Source: Rhodoferax sp.
GTDB taxonomy: Bacteria > Pseudomonadota > Gammaproteobacteria > Burkholderiales > Burkholderiaceae_C
NCBI RefSeq assembly: GCF_030697375.1
Contig: NZ_JAUYQD010000033.1
Location: forward strand, 1-64,000
Direction of reading: 5' to 3'
DNA length: 64,000 bases
Positions 15,686 to 25,346 of this stretch are shown one piece after another. The position numbers and the translations under genes are program-made. Within the stretch, counting starts at the first letter, position 1; each line of letters begins with the position of its first letter. Below the pieces are notes generated by a model. It saw nothing but the letters and a program-made list of their open reading frames with translations. It had not been told where the DNA came from and did not search any database.

Positions 15686-17377
15686 ATGTACTTTTTTTCA
15701 CGACTGACCCTGGCGCAACGCCTGGTTGCTGCAGCGCTGGCTGTGGGGGGTGTTTTGGCTGTGACGCTTCTGGTGTACCTGGCCCAGGCCCGGGCCAGCG
15801 CCGTCGAAGCCAGTGGTTTGGCGGCAGGGCGTGCGGTTTCCAGCCAGATCGTCACCTTGCGCACCTTCTACACCAAGGAAATTGCGTCGCGCGCCAAGAA
15901 GGCCGGCATGCAGCTGGGCCATGATTTTTTTGAAAAAGACAACATGCTGCCGCTGCCAGCCACCCTGGTGAAGACCTTGGGCGAAAGTATTGCCAAGCAG
16001 TACCCCGGTTCCCAACTGCGCCTGATGTCGGCCCACCCCTTCCCCAACCGCACGGCTGCCGAAAGCAAGCTTGACGCCTTTCAGACGCGGGCGTTGGCCG
16101 CGCTGGAAAAGGACCCCAAGACCCCTGTGCACAGCATGGAAACCATCGATGGGCGCCCGTCGATTCGCTACGCCGTGGCCGACATCATGGCCGAGGGCTG
16201 TGTCGCCTGCCACAACAGCAACCCGCAGTCGCCCAAACGGGACTGGAAGGTGGGGGATGTGCGTGGTTTGGTGGAGGTGGTCGTTCCGCTCACCGAAGTG
16301 GACCAGGTTATTGCCAAAAGCTCCATGGTGACCCTGGGCTTGACCCTGGGCGGGCTGGGTGTGATGGCTTGGCTGGTGTTGCTGCTGGTGCACCACATGG
16401 TGGCACGCCCCATGCGTGAGCTGAGTGTGGGCGTCAGCACACTGGCCAGCGGCGACCTGACCCAGCCCTTGGCCAGTCAGCGCGACGATGAGGTGGGCAA
16501 GCTGATGAACGCGCTGGATGGGATGCGCACGCGGTTTTTGCAAACGTTGGGAGCGGTGCGCAGTTCGGTGGCGTCCATCAATATCGGCAGTTCGGAAATT
16601 GCGGCTGGCAACCAGGACCTGAGTGAACGCACCGAGCAGACCGCCAGTTCGCTGGAAAAAACGGCATCGTCGATGGCGGCGCTGGGCGCCACCGTGCAGC
16701 AAAACGCCGAGAGCGCTGGCCAGGTCAACCAGTTGGCGCGGGAGGCCTCGACCCTGGCCATCAAAGGCGGCGAGGTGGTCGCGCAGGTGGTGCAAACCAT
16801 GAAGGGCATCAACGACAGCTCGCGCAAGATTTCCGACATCATTCAGGTGATTGACGGCATCGCTTTTCAAACCAATATTTTGGCCTTGAACGCCGCCGTG
16901 GAAGCGGCCCGCGCCGGTGAGCAGGGCCGGGGCTTTGCGGTGGTGGCGACCGAGGTGCGCAGTTTGGCGGGCCGCTCGGCCGATGCCGCCAAGGAAATCA
17001 AGAGCCTGATCAACGCCAGCGTCGAGCGTGTCGAGCAAGGCACCTCCCAGGTCGATCAGGCCGGTGCCACCATGACCGAGGTGGTCAGCGCCATCCAGAA
17101 GGTCACCCAAACCATGGGTGAAATCAGCGCGGCCAGCCATGCGCAGGCCACGGGGGTTGCGCAGGTCGGCCAGTCGGTGGCGCAGATGGACCAGGCGACA
17201 CAACAAAACGCCGCCCTGGTGGAGGAGATGGCCGCAGCCGCCAGCGGCTTGCGGGCCCAGGCGCAGGATCTGGTGCAAGTGGTGGCGATGTTCAAACTGG
17301 GAGACGCAGCACCGTCCGCTGCCGGCACGGGTGTCGCACACACCCGCCAGCCGCCAAAGCGCTTGACGGCGGGTTAA
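15686..17377 (+). CDS. Methyl-accepting chemotaxis protein with a CxxCH haem-binding (Tll0287/DUF3365-like) sensor
   Basis: The chemoreceptor has an N-terminal membrane helix (about residues 10-30), a periplasmic sensor of about 180 residues, a second helix (about residues 212-235), a HAMP domain and a long signalling domain with the conserved hairpin [20 protein letters not shown]. The sensor has CVACH (C172, C175, H176), the covalent haem c motif, within a region typical of Tll0287-like domains. The receptor probably senses redox state, oxygen or NO. The start at 15686 follows GGAG. The C-terminus lacks an obvious CheR-binding pentapeptide. An FNR-type box precedes it and a bidirectional terminator follows. 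Confidence 0.92.
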   Translation: MYFFSRLTLAQRLVAAALAVGGVLAVTLLVYLAQARASAVEASGLAAGRAVSSQIVTLRTFYTKEIASRAKKAGMQLGHDFFEKDNMLPLPATLVKTLGESIAKQYPGSQLRLMSAHPFPNRTAAESKLDAFQTRALAALEKDPKTPVHSMETIDGRPSIRYAVADIMAEGCVACHNSNPQSPKRDWKVGDVRGLVEVVVPLTEVDQVIAKSSMVTLGLTLGGLGVMAWLVLLLVHHMVARPMRELSVGVSTLASGDLTQPLASQRDDEVGKLMNALDGMRTRFLQTLGAVRSSVASINIGSSEIAAGNQDLSERTEQTASSLEKTASSMAALGATVQQNAESAGQVNQLAREASTLAIKGGEVVAQVVQTMKGINDSSRKISDIIQVIDGIAFQTNILALNAAVEAARAGEQGRGFAVVATEVRSLAGRSADAAKEIKSLINASVERVEQGTSQVDQAGATMTEVVSAIQKVTQTMGEISAASHAQATGVAQVGQSVAQMDQATQQNAALVEEMAAAASGLRAQAQDLVQVVAMFKLGDAAPSAAGTGVAHTRQPPKRLTAG

Positions 17378-17381
17378 GGGC

Positions 17382-17415
17382 AAAAAAAAAAGGCCGGTAA
17401 AACCGGCCTTTTTTA
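17382..17415. terminator. Bidirectional rho-independent terminator
   Basis: The stem AAGGCCGGT/ACCGGCCTT (about 17390-17410) has a run of A before it and T after it. It therefore ends both the chemoreceptor gene (plus strand) and dppA (minus strand). Confidence 0.9.
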
Positions 17416-17432
17416 TACACAGCGAATCGCTG

Positions 17433-19061
17433 TTATTTGATGTCCACGCCACGGAAGGTGTGGCGGGCAAACGGGCTCAGCTTGAAGTCGATGACTTCTT
17501 TGCGCACCGGGGCCAACTGCACCGCGTGGGCGATGGTGAACCAGGGGGCTTGCTCCTTGAAGATCACCTGGGCTTTTTCGTACAGCTTGGTGCGCTCAGC
17601 GGGGTTGGACACGACCTTGGCTTTTTGCACCAGATCTTCAAAGGGCTGGTGGCAGAACTTGGCCACGTTGGAGCCATTTTGCTTGGCCGAGCTGCAGCCC
17701 AGCAAGGTGTTCAGGAAGTTGTCTGGATCTCCGTTGTCACCAGTCCAGCCCAACATGCCCATCTGGTGTTCACCAGACTGCATGCGCTTGCGGTACTCAC
17801 CCCACTCAAAGCTCTTGATTTCGGCCTTGACGCCCACTTTGGCCAGGTCGGCTTGCATCAGCTCGGCGATGCGCTTGGCATTGGGGTTGTAGGGGCGCTG
17901 CACGGGCATGGCCCACAGGTCGGTGGCGAAGCCGTTGGGGTAGCCAGCGGCCGCCAGCAATTTCTTGGCTTCCGTGGGGTTGAAGGCATCGTCCTTGATG
18001 GCCTTGTTGTAAGACCATTGGCCGGGTGGAATGGGGTTGGTGGCAGGGATGCCGGTGCTCAGGTACACCGCGGACACAATCGCCTTCTTGTCGATGGCCA
18101 TGTTGATGGCCTTGCGCACACGCACGTCGTCAAAGGGCTTTTTCGTGGTGTTGTAGGCCAGGTAGCCCACGTTCAGTCCGGGTTGCTCCATCATGGTGAC
18201 GTTGGTGTCCTTGCGCATGGCGTCCAGGTCCGCTGGGTTGGGGTAAGGCATGACATGGCACTCACCCTTTTGCAGCTTGGCCCAGCGCACCGAGGCATCG
18301 GGCGTGATGGCGAAAATCAGGTCGTCAATTTTGGCTTTGCCGGCATAGTGTTGGGCGAAGGCCTTGAAGCGGACGATGGCGTCCTTCTGGTATTGCACCA
18401 GTTGGAAGGGGCCGGTGCCCAAGGGGTCCTGGTCGATTTTTTCAGGCGTGCCGGCTTTCAGCATGGCAATGGCGTATTCCTTGGACTGAATACCAGCCCA
18501 CTGCATCGCCATGTTGGCCAGGAAGGGGGCCTCTGGTTTGTTCAGTGTGAACTTGACGGTGTACTCGTCCACCTTGTCTACCGACTTGAGCAAGGCGGGC
18601 ATGCCCATGTCGCCAAAGTAGGCGTGGTTGGGGCTGGTGACCTTGAAGTAGGGGTCGTTCTCTTTCCACTGGCGTTCAATGGTGAACAGGATGTCGTCCG
18701 CATTGAAATCACGCGAAGGTTTGAAGTTCTTGTTGGATTGCCACTTCACACCCTTGCGCAGCTTGAAGGTGTACTCCAAGCCGTCTTTGGAGACGGTCCA
18801 GCTTTCTGCCAGACCGGGGACAACTTTGGTGCCACCGCGCTCGAAGTCCACGATGTTGTCGTAGATCTGTTCGGTCACGTCAAACGAGGTTCCGGTGGTG
18901 TTGACGCCGGGATAAAAATTCTCTGGGCTGCCTTCGGAGCAGTACACCAGGGTTTTTGCGGCAGCGGGTGCCATGGCCAAAATGGCAGGCAGCGCCAAGG
19001 CACACAGCAAGGCAGTCTTGCTGGGGCGCATACGGGCCGCGCCTGAGGTCGAACGGGTCAT
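17433..19061 (-). CDS. dppA: Dipeptide ABC transporter substrate-binding protein
   Basis: A periplasmic SBP family 5 protein. The signal peptide (MRPSKTALLCALALPAILA... to APAAAKTLVYCSEG) is followed by family motifs: PENFYPGVNTTGTSFDVTEQ, VVPGLAESWTVSKDGLEYTF, RKGVKWQSNKNFKPSRDFNADD, and LGWTGDNGDPDNFL near the C-terminus. MTRSTSG at 19061 follows a good AGGAG site. Length 542 aa is normal. It is the last gene of the dppBCDFA run but is separated from dppF by 117 bp holding a hairpin, so it may also have its own control. It delivers peptides, possibly haem or aminolevulinate, to DppBC. Confidence 0.93.
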   Translation of the reverse strand: MTRSTSGAARMRPSKTALLCALALPAILAMAPAAAKTLVYCSEGSPENFYPGVNTTGTSFDVTEQIYDNIVDFERGGTKVVPGLAESWTVSKDGLEYTFKLRKGVKWQSNKNFKPSRDFNADDILFTIERQWKENDPYFKVTSPNHAYFGDMGMPALLKSVDKVDEYTVKFTLNKPEAPFLANMAMQWAGIQSKEYAIAMLKAGTPEKIDQDPLGTGPFQLVQYQKDAIVRFKAFAQHYAGKAKIDDLIFAITPDASVRWAKLQKGECHVMPYPNPADLDAMRKDTNVTMMEQPGLNVGYLAYNTTKKPFDDVRVRKAINMAIDKKAIVSAVYLSTGIPATNPIPPGQWSYNKAIKDDAFNPTEAKKLLAAAGYPNGFATDLWAMPVQRPYNPNAKRIAELMQADLAKVGVKAEIKSFEWGEYRKRMQSGEHQMGMLGWTGDNGDPDNFLNTLLGCSSAKQNGSNVAKFCHQPFEDLVQKAKVVSNPAERTKLYEKAQVIFKEQAPWFTIAHAVQLAPVRKEVIDFKLSPFARHTFRGVDIK

Positions 19062-19075
19062 GAATGAACTCCTGA

Positions 19076-19098
19076 AAAATGGGCTGATGTACAGCCCC
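19076..19098 (-). terminator. Intercistronic hairpin with short T-run before dppA
   Basis: Stem GGGCTG/CAGCCC (19081-19086 and 19092-19097) with a 5-nt loop. On the minus strand it is followed by ATTTTTC and then the dppA ribosome-binding site. It could be a weak attenuator or an mRNA-stabilising or processing site. Confidence 0.45.
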
Positions 19099-19178
19099 AA
19101 TAGGTTTGGACTCGGCAACATGCCGGGCCACTGAATCCCCATATTACGGGATTAAACAGATTGTGCGTACTGGGGTTG

Positions 19179-20195
19179 TTACTGGTTTGCCAGGTTTTTT
19201 GCTTCGAAGCAAGCAACCTGGCGCCCCAGCAGTTCTTGCAGCACCGGGCGCTCCTTGTGGCAGCGTTCCGTGGCATGCGGACAGCGCGTAGAAAACACAC
19301 AACCTTTGGGCGGATTCAGGGGGGACGGCAGCTCGCCTTTGAGCACCGTGCGCTGCTGTGCCGGGCCACTGCCGGCCAAGCCCGGCGTGGACGCCAGCAG
19401 GGCTTGTGTGTAGGGGTGCAAAGGCTGCTTGAAGAGGGTGTTTTTTTCGCCCTGTTCGACAGTGTGGCCCAGGTACATGACCAGCACGTCGTGCGCAATA
19501 TGGCGCACCACCCCCAGGTCATGTGAGATGAACAGGTAGGCCAGGCCCAAATCGCGCTGAAGGTCCGACAGCAGGTTCAGCACCTGCGCCTGGATGGAGA
19601 CGTCCAACGCTGACACGGGCTCGTCGGCGACCACCAAAGAGGGGCTGAGCATCAGTGCCCGTGCGATGGCAATACGCTGGCGCTGGCCCCCTGAAAACAT
19701 GTGGGGGTAGCGGTCGTAGTGCTCCGGGCGCAAGCCCACCAGGGCCAGCATGGCGCGTGCTTTTTTGGCACGCTCTTCGGCGTTGAGCTGGGTGTTGATT
19801 TCCAGCGGGGCTTCCAAAATCTGGCCAATGCGTTTGCGCGGATTGAGCGAGCCGTAGGGGTTCTGGAACACCAGTTGTACCTTTTGGCGCAGGGCGTGTT
19901 TCGCTTCTGCCGAGGCGCTGACCACGTCCACGCCTGCGATGCTGAGAACGCCGCCGGTAGGCGCTTCGATCAGTGACACCATGCGTGCCAGCGTGGACTT
20001 GCCACAGCCGGATTCACCAACGATGGCCAACGTTTTACCCGCCTGGACCGTGAAGGACACGCCGCCCACCGCTTGCAGCAAATCGGGTTTGCGCAGCAGT
20101 CCCTTGCTGATGGGGTAGACGCGGTGCAACTGCTCTGCGGTCACGACCGTGGCCCCGGTCGTGGTTGATGCCGTGATGTGGGGGGTGGGATTCAT
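19179..20195 (-). CDS. dppF: Dipeptide ABC transporter ATP-binding protein
   Basis: An ABC ATPase of the oligopeptide/dipeptide type: Walker [14 protein letters not shown]-loop [14 protein letters not shown], signature [15 protein letters not shown], Walker [14 protein letters not shown] and H-loop FISHD. The C-terminal oligopeptide extension ([20 protein letters not shown]) has the cysteine pattern that binds an iron-sulfur cluster in some DppF/OppF proteins. ATG 20195 is preferred and overlaps the stop of dppD by 4 nt. Length 338 aa. It forms a heterodimer with DppD to power import. Confidence 0.93.
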   Translation of the reverse strand: MNPTPHITASTTTGATVVTAEQLHRVYPISKGLLRKPDLLQAVGGVSFTVQAGKTLAIVGESGCGKSTLARMVSLIEAPTGGVLSIAGVDVVSASAEAKHALRQKVQLVFQNPYGSLNPRKRIGQILEAPLEINTQLNAEERAKKARAMLALVGLRPEHYDRYPHMFSGGQRQRIAIARALMLSPSLVVADEPVSALDVSIQAQVLNLLSDLQRDLGLAYLFISHDLGVVRHIAHDVLVMYLGHTVEQGEKNTLFKQPLHPYTQALLASTPGLAGSGPAQQRTVLKGELPSPLNPPKGCVFSTRCPHATERCHKERPVLQELLGRQVACFEAKNLANQ

Positions 20196-21190
20196 GCGGA
20201 CATCTCCTGCGCTGTCGCGGCGCGCGCGGCGTCGCCAATGGGGTAGTGGCAACGCACGGCGCCGTCTTTCCAGGCGCGCAAGGGGGGGCGGGTGAGGCAC
20301 AGTCCGTCGTTGGCATAACTGCAACGCGGTGCAAACAGACAGCCCTTGGGGCGGTCAAACAGGCCCGGCACCATGCCGGGGATGGTGGAGAGCCGGTCCA
20401 AGCCATTGCTGCGCTCGGGCATGGCGGCCATCAAGGCTTCGGTATAGGGGTGCTGGGGGGCGTTGAACAGCGCGTTGGCGCTGCGTTGCTCCATCACCTG
20501 GCCGGCGTACATCACCGCGACCTTTTGGGCCATTTCATTGACCACGCCCATGTTGTGGGTGATCAGCACCAGGGCCATGCCGCGGTCTTTTTGCAGGCTG
20601 CGCAACAGGTCCAGAATTTGGGCCTGGATGGTCACGTCCAGCGCCGTGGTGGGTTCGTCCGCAATCAGCAGTTTGGGGTTGCAGGCAATCGCAATGGCGA
20701 TCATCACCCGCTGGCTCATGCCGCCCGACAACTGGTGGGGGTAGACGCCCAGACGGCTCTCCGGTGCCGGAATGCCCACTTGCTCCAGCAGTTCAATGGA
20801 GCGCTTGCGGGCCGCGGCCTTGTCCATCCCCATGTGCAATTTGAGCGTCTCGGCCAACTGGAAACCCACGGTAAAGCAGGGGTTCAGGCTGGTGGTGGGG
20901 TCCTGGAAAATCATCGACAAGTCTTTGCCGGTCAGGCGGCGGCGCTCTTTGTCGGAGAGTTTCAACAGGTCGTGGCCGTCAAAGCGCAGGGTGTCGGCGC
21001 GCACCCGCCCGGGGTAGGCCACCAGGCCCATCAGGGCCATCATGGTGACGCTTTTGCCCGAGCCCGATTCGCCCACGATGCCCAGAACCTCGCCTTTTTC
21101 CAGCGTGAGGCTGACGCCGTCCACGGCGTGCATCACGCCGTTGTGCGATGGAAATTCCACCGACAGATTTTCAATTTCAAGCAGTGCCAT
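20192..21190 (-). CDS. dppD: Dipeptide ABC transporter ATP-binding protein
   Basis: The second ABC ATPase of the system: Walker [14 protein letters not shown]-loop [13 protein letters not shown], signature [14 protein letters not shown], Walker [14 protein letters not shown] and H-loop LITHN. A C-terminal [20 protein letters not shown] segment matches the cysteine-containing tail of the family. The start [14 protein letters not shown] at 21190 lies 28 bp after dppC. Length 332 aa. Cotranscription with dppC and dppF is implied by the short spacing and the overlap. Confidence 0.93.
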   Translation of the reverse strand: MALLEIENLSVEFPSHNGVMHAVDGVSLTLEKGEVLGIVGESGSGKSVTMMALMGLVAYPGRVRADTLRFDGHDLLKLSDKERRRLTGKDLSMIFQDPTTSLNPCFTVGFQLAETLKLHMGMDKAAARKRSIELLEQVGIPAPESRLGVYPHQLSGGMSQRVMIAIAIACNPKLLIADEPTTALDVTIQAQILDLLRSLQKDRGMALVLITHNMGVVNEMAQKVAVMYAGQVMEQRSANALFNAPQHPYTEALMAAMPERSNGLDRLSTIPGMVPGLFDRPKGCLFAPRCSYANDGLCLTRPPLRAWKDGAVRCHYPIGDAARAATAQEMSA

Positions 21191-21218
21191 GGTGTTGTGC
21201 TCTGTGCTGCAGTGGGGG

Positions 21219-22121
21219 TTAACGCTTGAGCTTGGGGTCCAGCGCATCGCGCAGACCATCGCCCAGCAGGTTGAATGCCAAGACGGTGACCAGGATCGCC
21301 AGACCCGGGAAAGTCACCACCCACCAGGCGCGCAACACAAATTCACGCGCATCGGCCAGCATGGTGCCCCATTCGGGCGAGGGGGGTTGCGCACCCAGGC
21401 CCAAAAAGCCCAGGGCGGCGGCATCCAGAATGGCGGTGGAAATGCCCAGCGAGGCCTGCACGATCAAAGGCGCCGTGCAGTTGGGCAGCACCTCGCTGAA
21501 CATCAGCCGCCAGTGGCCGGCGCCGCCCATGCGCGCCGCCGTGACGTAATCGCGCGAGGTTTCCGAGATGACCGCGGCGCGGGTGATGCGCACATAGTGC
21601 GGCAGCACGACGATGGACACCGCCAGCATGGCATTCATCATTCCTGGCCCCAAAATGGCCACGATCACAATCGCCAGCAGCAGGCTGGGCAGGGTCAGGA
21701 TGATGTCCATGATGCGCATGATGGCGATCTCGAACACGCCGCGAAAATACCCCGCCAGCAGACCCAGCACGGTGCCAACGATGACGGAGACGGTGACCAC
21801 CGCAATGCCGATCAACAGGGACAACCGGGCGCCGTGGATCAGGCGCGACAAGATGTCGCGTCCAATCGCGTCGGTGCCCAGCAAGTGCGCTGCGGAGCCA
21901 CCGGTTTGCCAGGCAGGGGGGACCAAAAACACGCTGGCGTCCGTCAGGTCCGGGGCATAGGGTGCGATGAGGGGGGCGAATGCCGCCAACAACAGCACCG
22001 TCGCCACGATGAGCAATCCGGCCACAGCGCCTTTGTTGGCACTGAAGTAACGCCAGAAATCGCGCAGGGGGTGGACCGGCGCCGCCAGTGCCACGGTGTT
22101 CAGGGTGGTTGAAGTCGTCAT
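21219..22121 (-). CDS. dppC: Dipeptide ABC transporter permease
   Basis: An inner-membrane permease of 300 aa with about six membrane helices. The N-terminus ([20 protein letters not shown]) is typical of OppC/DppC. The EAA loop region ([20 protein letters not shown]) contacts the ATPases. It overlaps the upstream permease gene by ATGA. It pairs with DppB to form the channel. Confidence 0.93.
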   Translation of the reverse strand: MTTSTTLNTVALAAPVHPLRDFWRYFSANKGAVAGLLIVATVLLLAAFAPLIAPYAPDLTDASVFLVPPAWQTGGSAAHLLGTDAIGRDILSRLIHGARLSLLIGIAVVTVSVIVGTVLGLLAGYFRGVFEIAIMRIMDIILTLPSLLLAIVIVAILGPGMMNAMLAVSIVVLPHYVRITRAAVISETSRDYVTAARMGGAGHWRLMFSEVLPNCTAPLIVQASLGISTAILDAAALGFLGLGAQPPSPEWGTMLADAREFVLRAWWVVTFPGLAILVTVLAFNLLGDGLRDALDPKLKR

Positions 22122-23128
22122 TTTTGGTGCCTGATGCGTGGGTTGATGATTCCGTAAGCCAGATCGACGAGCAAATTCACGCCCATCACCACCGCCCCCA
22201 GCAACAGCATGCCGCCCTGCAACACCGGGTAGTCCCTCCGGCTGATGGCTTCAATCAGCCATTTGCCCACACCGGGCCAGGAAAAAATGGTCTCGGTCAG
22301 GATGGCGCCCGTGAACAGCACCCCCACCTGCAAGCCGATCACGGTGATGACCGGAATGAGTGCATTGCGCAGGGCGTGGACCGTGACCACCCGCATATTG
22401 GACAGGCCTTTGGCACGCGCGGTGCGGATGTAGTCTTCGCCCAAAACCTCCAACATGGCCGAACGCGTCATGCGCGCAATCACCGCCAGCGGGTTGGTGC
22501 CCAGAACAATCGTGGGCAGTATCAAGTGTGATGCCGCCGAGAGAAAGGCCCCTTTCTCGTCGGACAGCAAGGTGTCTATCAGCAGGAAGCCGGTGGTGGG
22601 CTCAATGAAATACTGCACCGCAATACGGCCCGACACCGGCGTCAGATCCAGTTGCACCGAAAACAGCAAGATGAGCAGCAAGCCCCACCAGAAGATGGGC
22701 ATGGAGTAGCCGGTGAGTGATACCCCCATGACCCCGTGGTCCAGGATGGAATTGCGTTTGACCGCCGCCAGTATCCCCGCCGGAATGCCCAAGAGCAGCG
22801 CAAACAAAATGGCGCACAGCGCCAGCTCGATGGTGGCGGGGAACAGCGCGGCAAATTCATCCAGCACCGCCGTCTGGGTGATCACGGATTTGCCCAGATC
22901 ACCCTGCAGCACCTTGCCGATGTAGATGCCGTATTGCACCATCACCGGCTTGTCCAGCCCATATTCTTTGAGCAGTACAGCGTGGCGGGTGGCATCGATG
23001 CCACGTTCGCCAGCCAAGGTTTCGATGGGGTCGCCAGGCACCATGCGAATGAGAAAAAACGCCAACAGCGTCATTCCGAAAAAGGTCGGAATGATCAAGC
23101 TCAGGCGCGTGAAGACAAAGCGCAGCAT
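22118..23128 (-). CDS. dppB: Dipeptide ABC transporter permease
   Basis: The first gene of the dppBCDFA operon. The N-terminus MLRFVFTRLSLIIPTFFGMT is typical of DppB. The family motif PGDPIETLAGERG follows near residue 32, and the EAA loop is present (EDYIRTARAKGLSNMRVVTV). About six membrane helices, 336 aa. The 5' region carries a TGTCTAGACA palindrome at 23196-23205, a possible operator. The upstream neighbour, the SWIB protein gene, ends in its own terminator, so this operon has its own promoter. Confidence 0.93.
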   Translation of the reverse strand: MLRFVFTRLSLIIPTFFGMTLLAFFLIRMVPGDPIETLAGERGIDATRHAVLLKEYGLDKPVMVQYGIYIGKVLQGDLGKSVITQTAVLDEFAALFPATIELALCAILFALLLGIPAGILAAVKRNSILDHGVMGVSLTGYSMPIFWWGLLLILLFSVQLDLTPVSGRIAVQYFIEPTTGFLLIDTLLSDEKGAFLSAASHLILPTIVLGTNPLAVIARMTRSAMLEVLGEDYIRTARAKGLSNMRVVTVHALRNALIPVITVIGLQVGVLFTGAILTETIFSWPGVGKWLIEAISRRDYPVLQGGMLLLGAVVMGVNLLVDLAYGIINPRIRHQK

Positions 23129-23195
23129 GGGTTGGGAGCAGGTTAGGTTGTAAGGAATGCACCCGTAAGGTGCGCCAAGGTCGCGATTCTAATGT

Positions 23196-23205
23196 TGTCT
23201 AGACA
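23196..23205. promoter_or_regulatory. TGTCTAGACA palindrome, candidate operator of the dpp operon
   Basis: This 10-bp perfect palindrome lies 68 nt upstream of the dppB start in a short AT-richer promoter-like segment. Palindromes of this type are bound by GntR/HutC-like regulators. No regulator gene is adjacent. Confidence 0.35.
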
Positions 23206-23232
23206 TGTAAATACAACTTGGCAAAAATTTGA

Positions 23233-23260
23233 CAAAAAAAAGGGCCGGTTAAACCGGCCC
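23233..23260 (-). terminator. Rho-independent terminator of the SWIB/histone-like gene
   Basis: Stem GGGCCGGTT/AACCGGCCC (about 23242-23260) is preceded by eight A on the left. On the minus strand it reads as hairpin plus T-run after the stop at 23283. Confidence 0.85.
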
Positions 23261-23282
23261 TAGACGTCAAAGCAAGAGGTGC

Positions 23283-23744
23283 TTATTTGAGGTGCTTGCC
23301 GATCAGGCCAGCCATTTCAAACATGGACACTTGCACCTTGCCGAAGATTTCCTTCAGCTTGGCATCGGCATTGATCATGCGTTTGTTCACTGCGTCTTGC
23401 AGCTTGTTTTTCTTGATGTAAGCCCACAGCTTGCTCACCACTTCGGTGCGGGGCAGGGGGGTTGCGCCGACCACGGCAGCCAGTGCGGCGCTGGGGGTCA
23501 GGGCCTTCATGAAGGCGGCGTTGACGGTGCGCTTTTTAGCGGGAGCAGCGGCCTTCTTGGCGGGAGCGGCTTTTTTAGCGGGGGCAGCCTTCTTGGCGGG
23601 GGCAGCGGCTTTCGCAGGGGCTGCTTTTTTAGCGGGAGCAGCCGCTTTTACAGCGACTTTTTTTGCAGGCGCTGCTGCTTTCGCGGGGGCCGCTTTCTTT
23701 GCGGGAGCAGCTTTTTTAGCTGGAGCTTTTTTCGCAGTTGCCAT
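23283..23744 (-). CDS. Histone H1-like Ala/Lys/Pro repeat protein fused to a SWIB domain
   Basis: Residues 1-70 are made of KKAAPAKKA-type repeats (Ala, Lys, Pro only), like the tails of histone H1 and bacterial AlgP/BpH1 proteins, and should bind DNA non-specifically. Residues 72-153 form a SWIB/MDM2-like domain (NAAFMKALTPSAALAAVVGA to LPRTEVVSKLWAYIKKNKLQ, ending AGLIGKHLK). MATAKKAPAKK at 23744 is the start, with AAGGAC upstream. The gene is monocistronic with its own terminator. Similar short SWIB proteins occur in Burkholderiales and chlamydiae. It is likely nucleoid-associated, and the repeat number may vary between strains. Confidence 0.85.
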   Translation of the reverse strand: MATAKKAPAKKAAPAKKAAPAKAAAPAKKVAVKAAAPAKKAAPAKAAAPAKKAAPAKKAAPAKKAAAPAKKRTVNAAFMKALTPSAALAAVVGATPLPRTEVVSKLWAYIKKNKLQDAVNKRMINADAKLKEIFGKVQVSMFEMAGLIGKHLK

Positions 23745-23920
23745 GATTGATTGTCCTTCTAGAAGTTGATTAATCACCAGTGAAAAAGCGCTTCTTCACG
23801 GGTAACCCGGATGCTACTGGTAAAAAAGCACGTTTCCAAGCGGGAAACTACTTTTTCACAGGGGAATGTTGTTTTTTTCATTGGAGAATAGAAGCCCAAA
23901 TTGAACAGGAGCCCAACGCT

Positions 23921-24442
23921 ATGCCAGACAACTTTGCCACCTGTGACCTTTGTGATGGTCACAAGAATGATTCCACCGGTGATTTTCGGGTGCTTCCGCC
24001 GGTGTTTCGGGACTACGGGCAGGTCCGCAAATTCGCGGGACCGGTGGTGACCGTCAAGTGTTTCGAAGACAACACCCTGGTCAAGGCGGCGGTGGATTCC
24101 GTGGGTTTTGTGGAGACGCCCCAGGGGCGTGTGGGCCAGGTGTTGGTGGTGGACGGCGGCGGCTCGCTGCGCCGGGCGCTGCTGGGCGGCAACCTGGGCG
24201 CGGCGGCGGCCCGCAACGGCTGGGCGGGCGTGGTGATTGACGGCTGTGTGCGGGACACCGCCGAGTTGGCCGGCCACGCCGTGGGCATCCGTGCCTTGGC
24301 CGCCATGCCGCTGCCCACTGAAAAACGCAACGAGGGCCAGGCCCAGGTGGCGGTGCAGCTGCAGGGCGTTTGGGTGCGCCCTGGCGACTGGCTGTATGCC
24401 GACGAGGACGGCATCGTGGTGGCCTCTAAGCCACTGGTGTAA
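23921..24442 (+). CDS. RraA-like protein (RNase E activity regulator / HMG aldolase family)
   Basis: Length 173 aa. The signature GGNLGAAAARNGWAGVVIDGCVRD (about residues 85-109) contains the conserved Arg and Asp residues of the RraA/HMG-CHA aldolase family. LVVDGGGSLRRALLGGN precedes it. In E. coli RraA inhibits RNase E. Many relatives are class II aldolases acting on 4-hydroxy-4-methyl-2-oxoglutarate or oxaloacetate. The start MPDNFATCDLCD at 23921 follows AGGAG. It is divergent from the SWIB gene and overlaps the end of the EamA transporter gene by 17 nt on the opposite strand. I cannot choose between the two activities. Confidence 0.85.
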   Translation: MPDNFATCDLCDGHKNDSTGDFRVLPPVFRDYGQVRKFAGPVVTVKCFEDNTLVKAAVDSVGFVETPQGRVGQVLVVDGGGSLRRALLGGNLGAAAARNGWAGVVIDGCVRDTAELAGHAVGIRALAAMPLPTEKRNEGQAQVAVQLQGVWVRPGDWLYADEDGIVVASKPLV

Positions 24443-25346
24443 ACATTCGGCGGGTCGGCAAGGTGGCCAGCACCACGCCCAGCAGCGCGATGGAGAAGGC
24501 CAGCAACTGCACCCCACCCAATGGTTCATGCAGTATGAACACCCCCACCAAAGCGGCAGAGATGGGCAGCATGACGGTGAACACGCCCGCACGCGCGGCG
24601 GGCACCGTTTTCAGGCCCGTCATCCACAGCCACACGGTCCACACACTGGCGGCCAGCGCGTAAAACACCAGCAGTACCCAAGAGGGCGCGCCCACCGACG
24701 CAAAGTCGAAATGCCAGGCGGCGTAGAGGCCCAGCGGTGTCATCAGCAGGAACCCCCAGAGGTTGATCAAGGCGGTGATGCGTTTGGGGGACAGGGCGCC
24801 GGTCAACTTTTTCCCAATGACGGCATAAGCGGCTTCGCACACCACGGCGCAAAAGACCAGCAGGTTGCCCCACAGCGCTTGCTTATGTGCCAAATCGGCC
24901 TCTGGCCCTTGTATTACTTGCGCAGACAGCTCACTTTTTGATAGCGCCAACAGGCCGATGCCCAGTGCACTGCAGGCTACCGCAGACCACACCCGCAGCC
25001 CAATGCGTTCCTTGAGAAAGGCCCAGCTCATCAATGCCACGACGGCCGGGATCGCCGCCATGATGACCCCGGCCGACACGGCACTGGTCATGCTCACGCC
25101 GAACAGCATGCAAATGGAAAACAAAAAATTGCCCAAAAACGACTCCAAAAACAGCAGGCGGCGCGTCGCCGGCGCCATCGGCGCTTCGTGCGGCGGGCGT
25201 TTCAGCCAGTGCGCCATGGCAAGGCCTCCAATGCCGAAGCGCAACCAGGCCAGCAGAAACACCGGGAGTGCCACCACCAGCGGCTTGGAGAGTGCGACAT
25301 AGCTGCCCACCAGCGCCATGCTCATCGCCAGAAAAAAGTAGGCCAT
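24426..25346 (-). CDS. EamA/DMT family transporter
   Basis: A ten-helix drug/metabolite transporter with two EamA repeats. Representative segments are MAYFFLAMSMALVGSYVALS, FLLAWLRFGIGGLAMAHWLK, and near the C-terminus AALVGVFILHEPLGGVQLLA. Family members export amino acids or other small metabolites. The substrate cannot be predicted. Starts at 25346 or at 25388 (14 residues longer) are both possible, and neither has a clear ribosome-binding site. It ends convergently with rraA, overlapping by 17 nt, and its 5' end faces the polyamine locus. Confidence 0.85.
   Translation of the reverse strand: MAYFFLAMSMALVGSYVALSKPLVVALPVFLLAWLRFGIGGLAMAHWLKRPPHEAPMAPATRRLLFLESFLGNFLFSICMLFGVSMTSAVSAGVIMAAIPAVVALMSWAFLKERIGLRVWSAVACSALGIGLLALSKSELSAQVIQGPEADLAHKQALWGNLLVFCAVVCEAAYAVIGKKLTGALSPKRITALINLWGFLLMTPLGLYAAWHFDFASVGAPSWVLLVFYALAASVWTVWLWMTGLKTVPAARAGVFTVMLPISAALVGVFILHEPLGGVQLLAFSIALLGVVLATLPTRRMFTPVA

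Noticed and set aside
15698-17470. 590-codon minus-strand frame opposite the haem chemoreceptor
   Set aside because: The His/Gln/Arg-rich composition is typical of an antisense shadow of a chemoreceptor gene; the plus strand has all family motifs.
23431-23769. Plus-strand frame with AFLAGAA-type repeats
   Set aside because: It is the antisense reading of the Lys/Ala repeat gene; the minus strand has the ribosome-binding site and SWIB domain.
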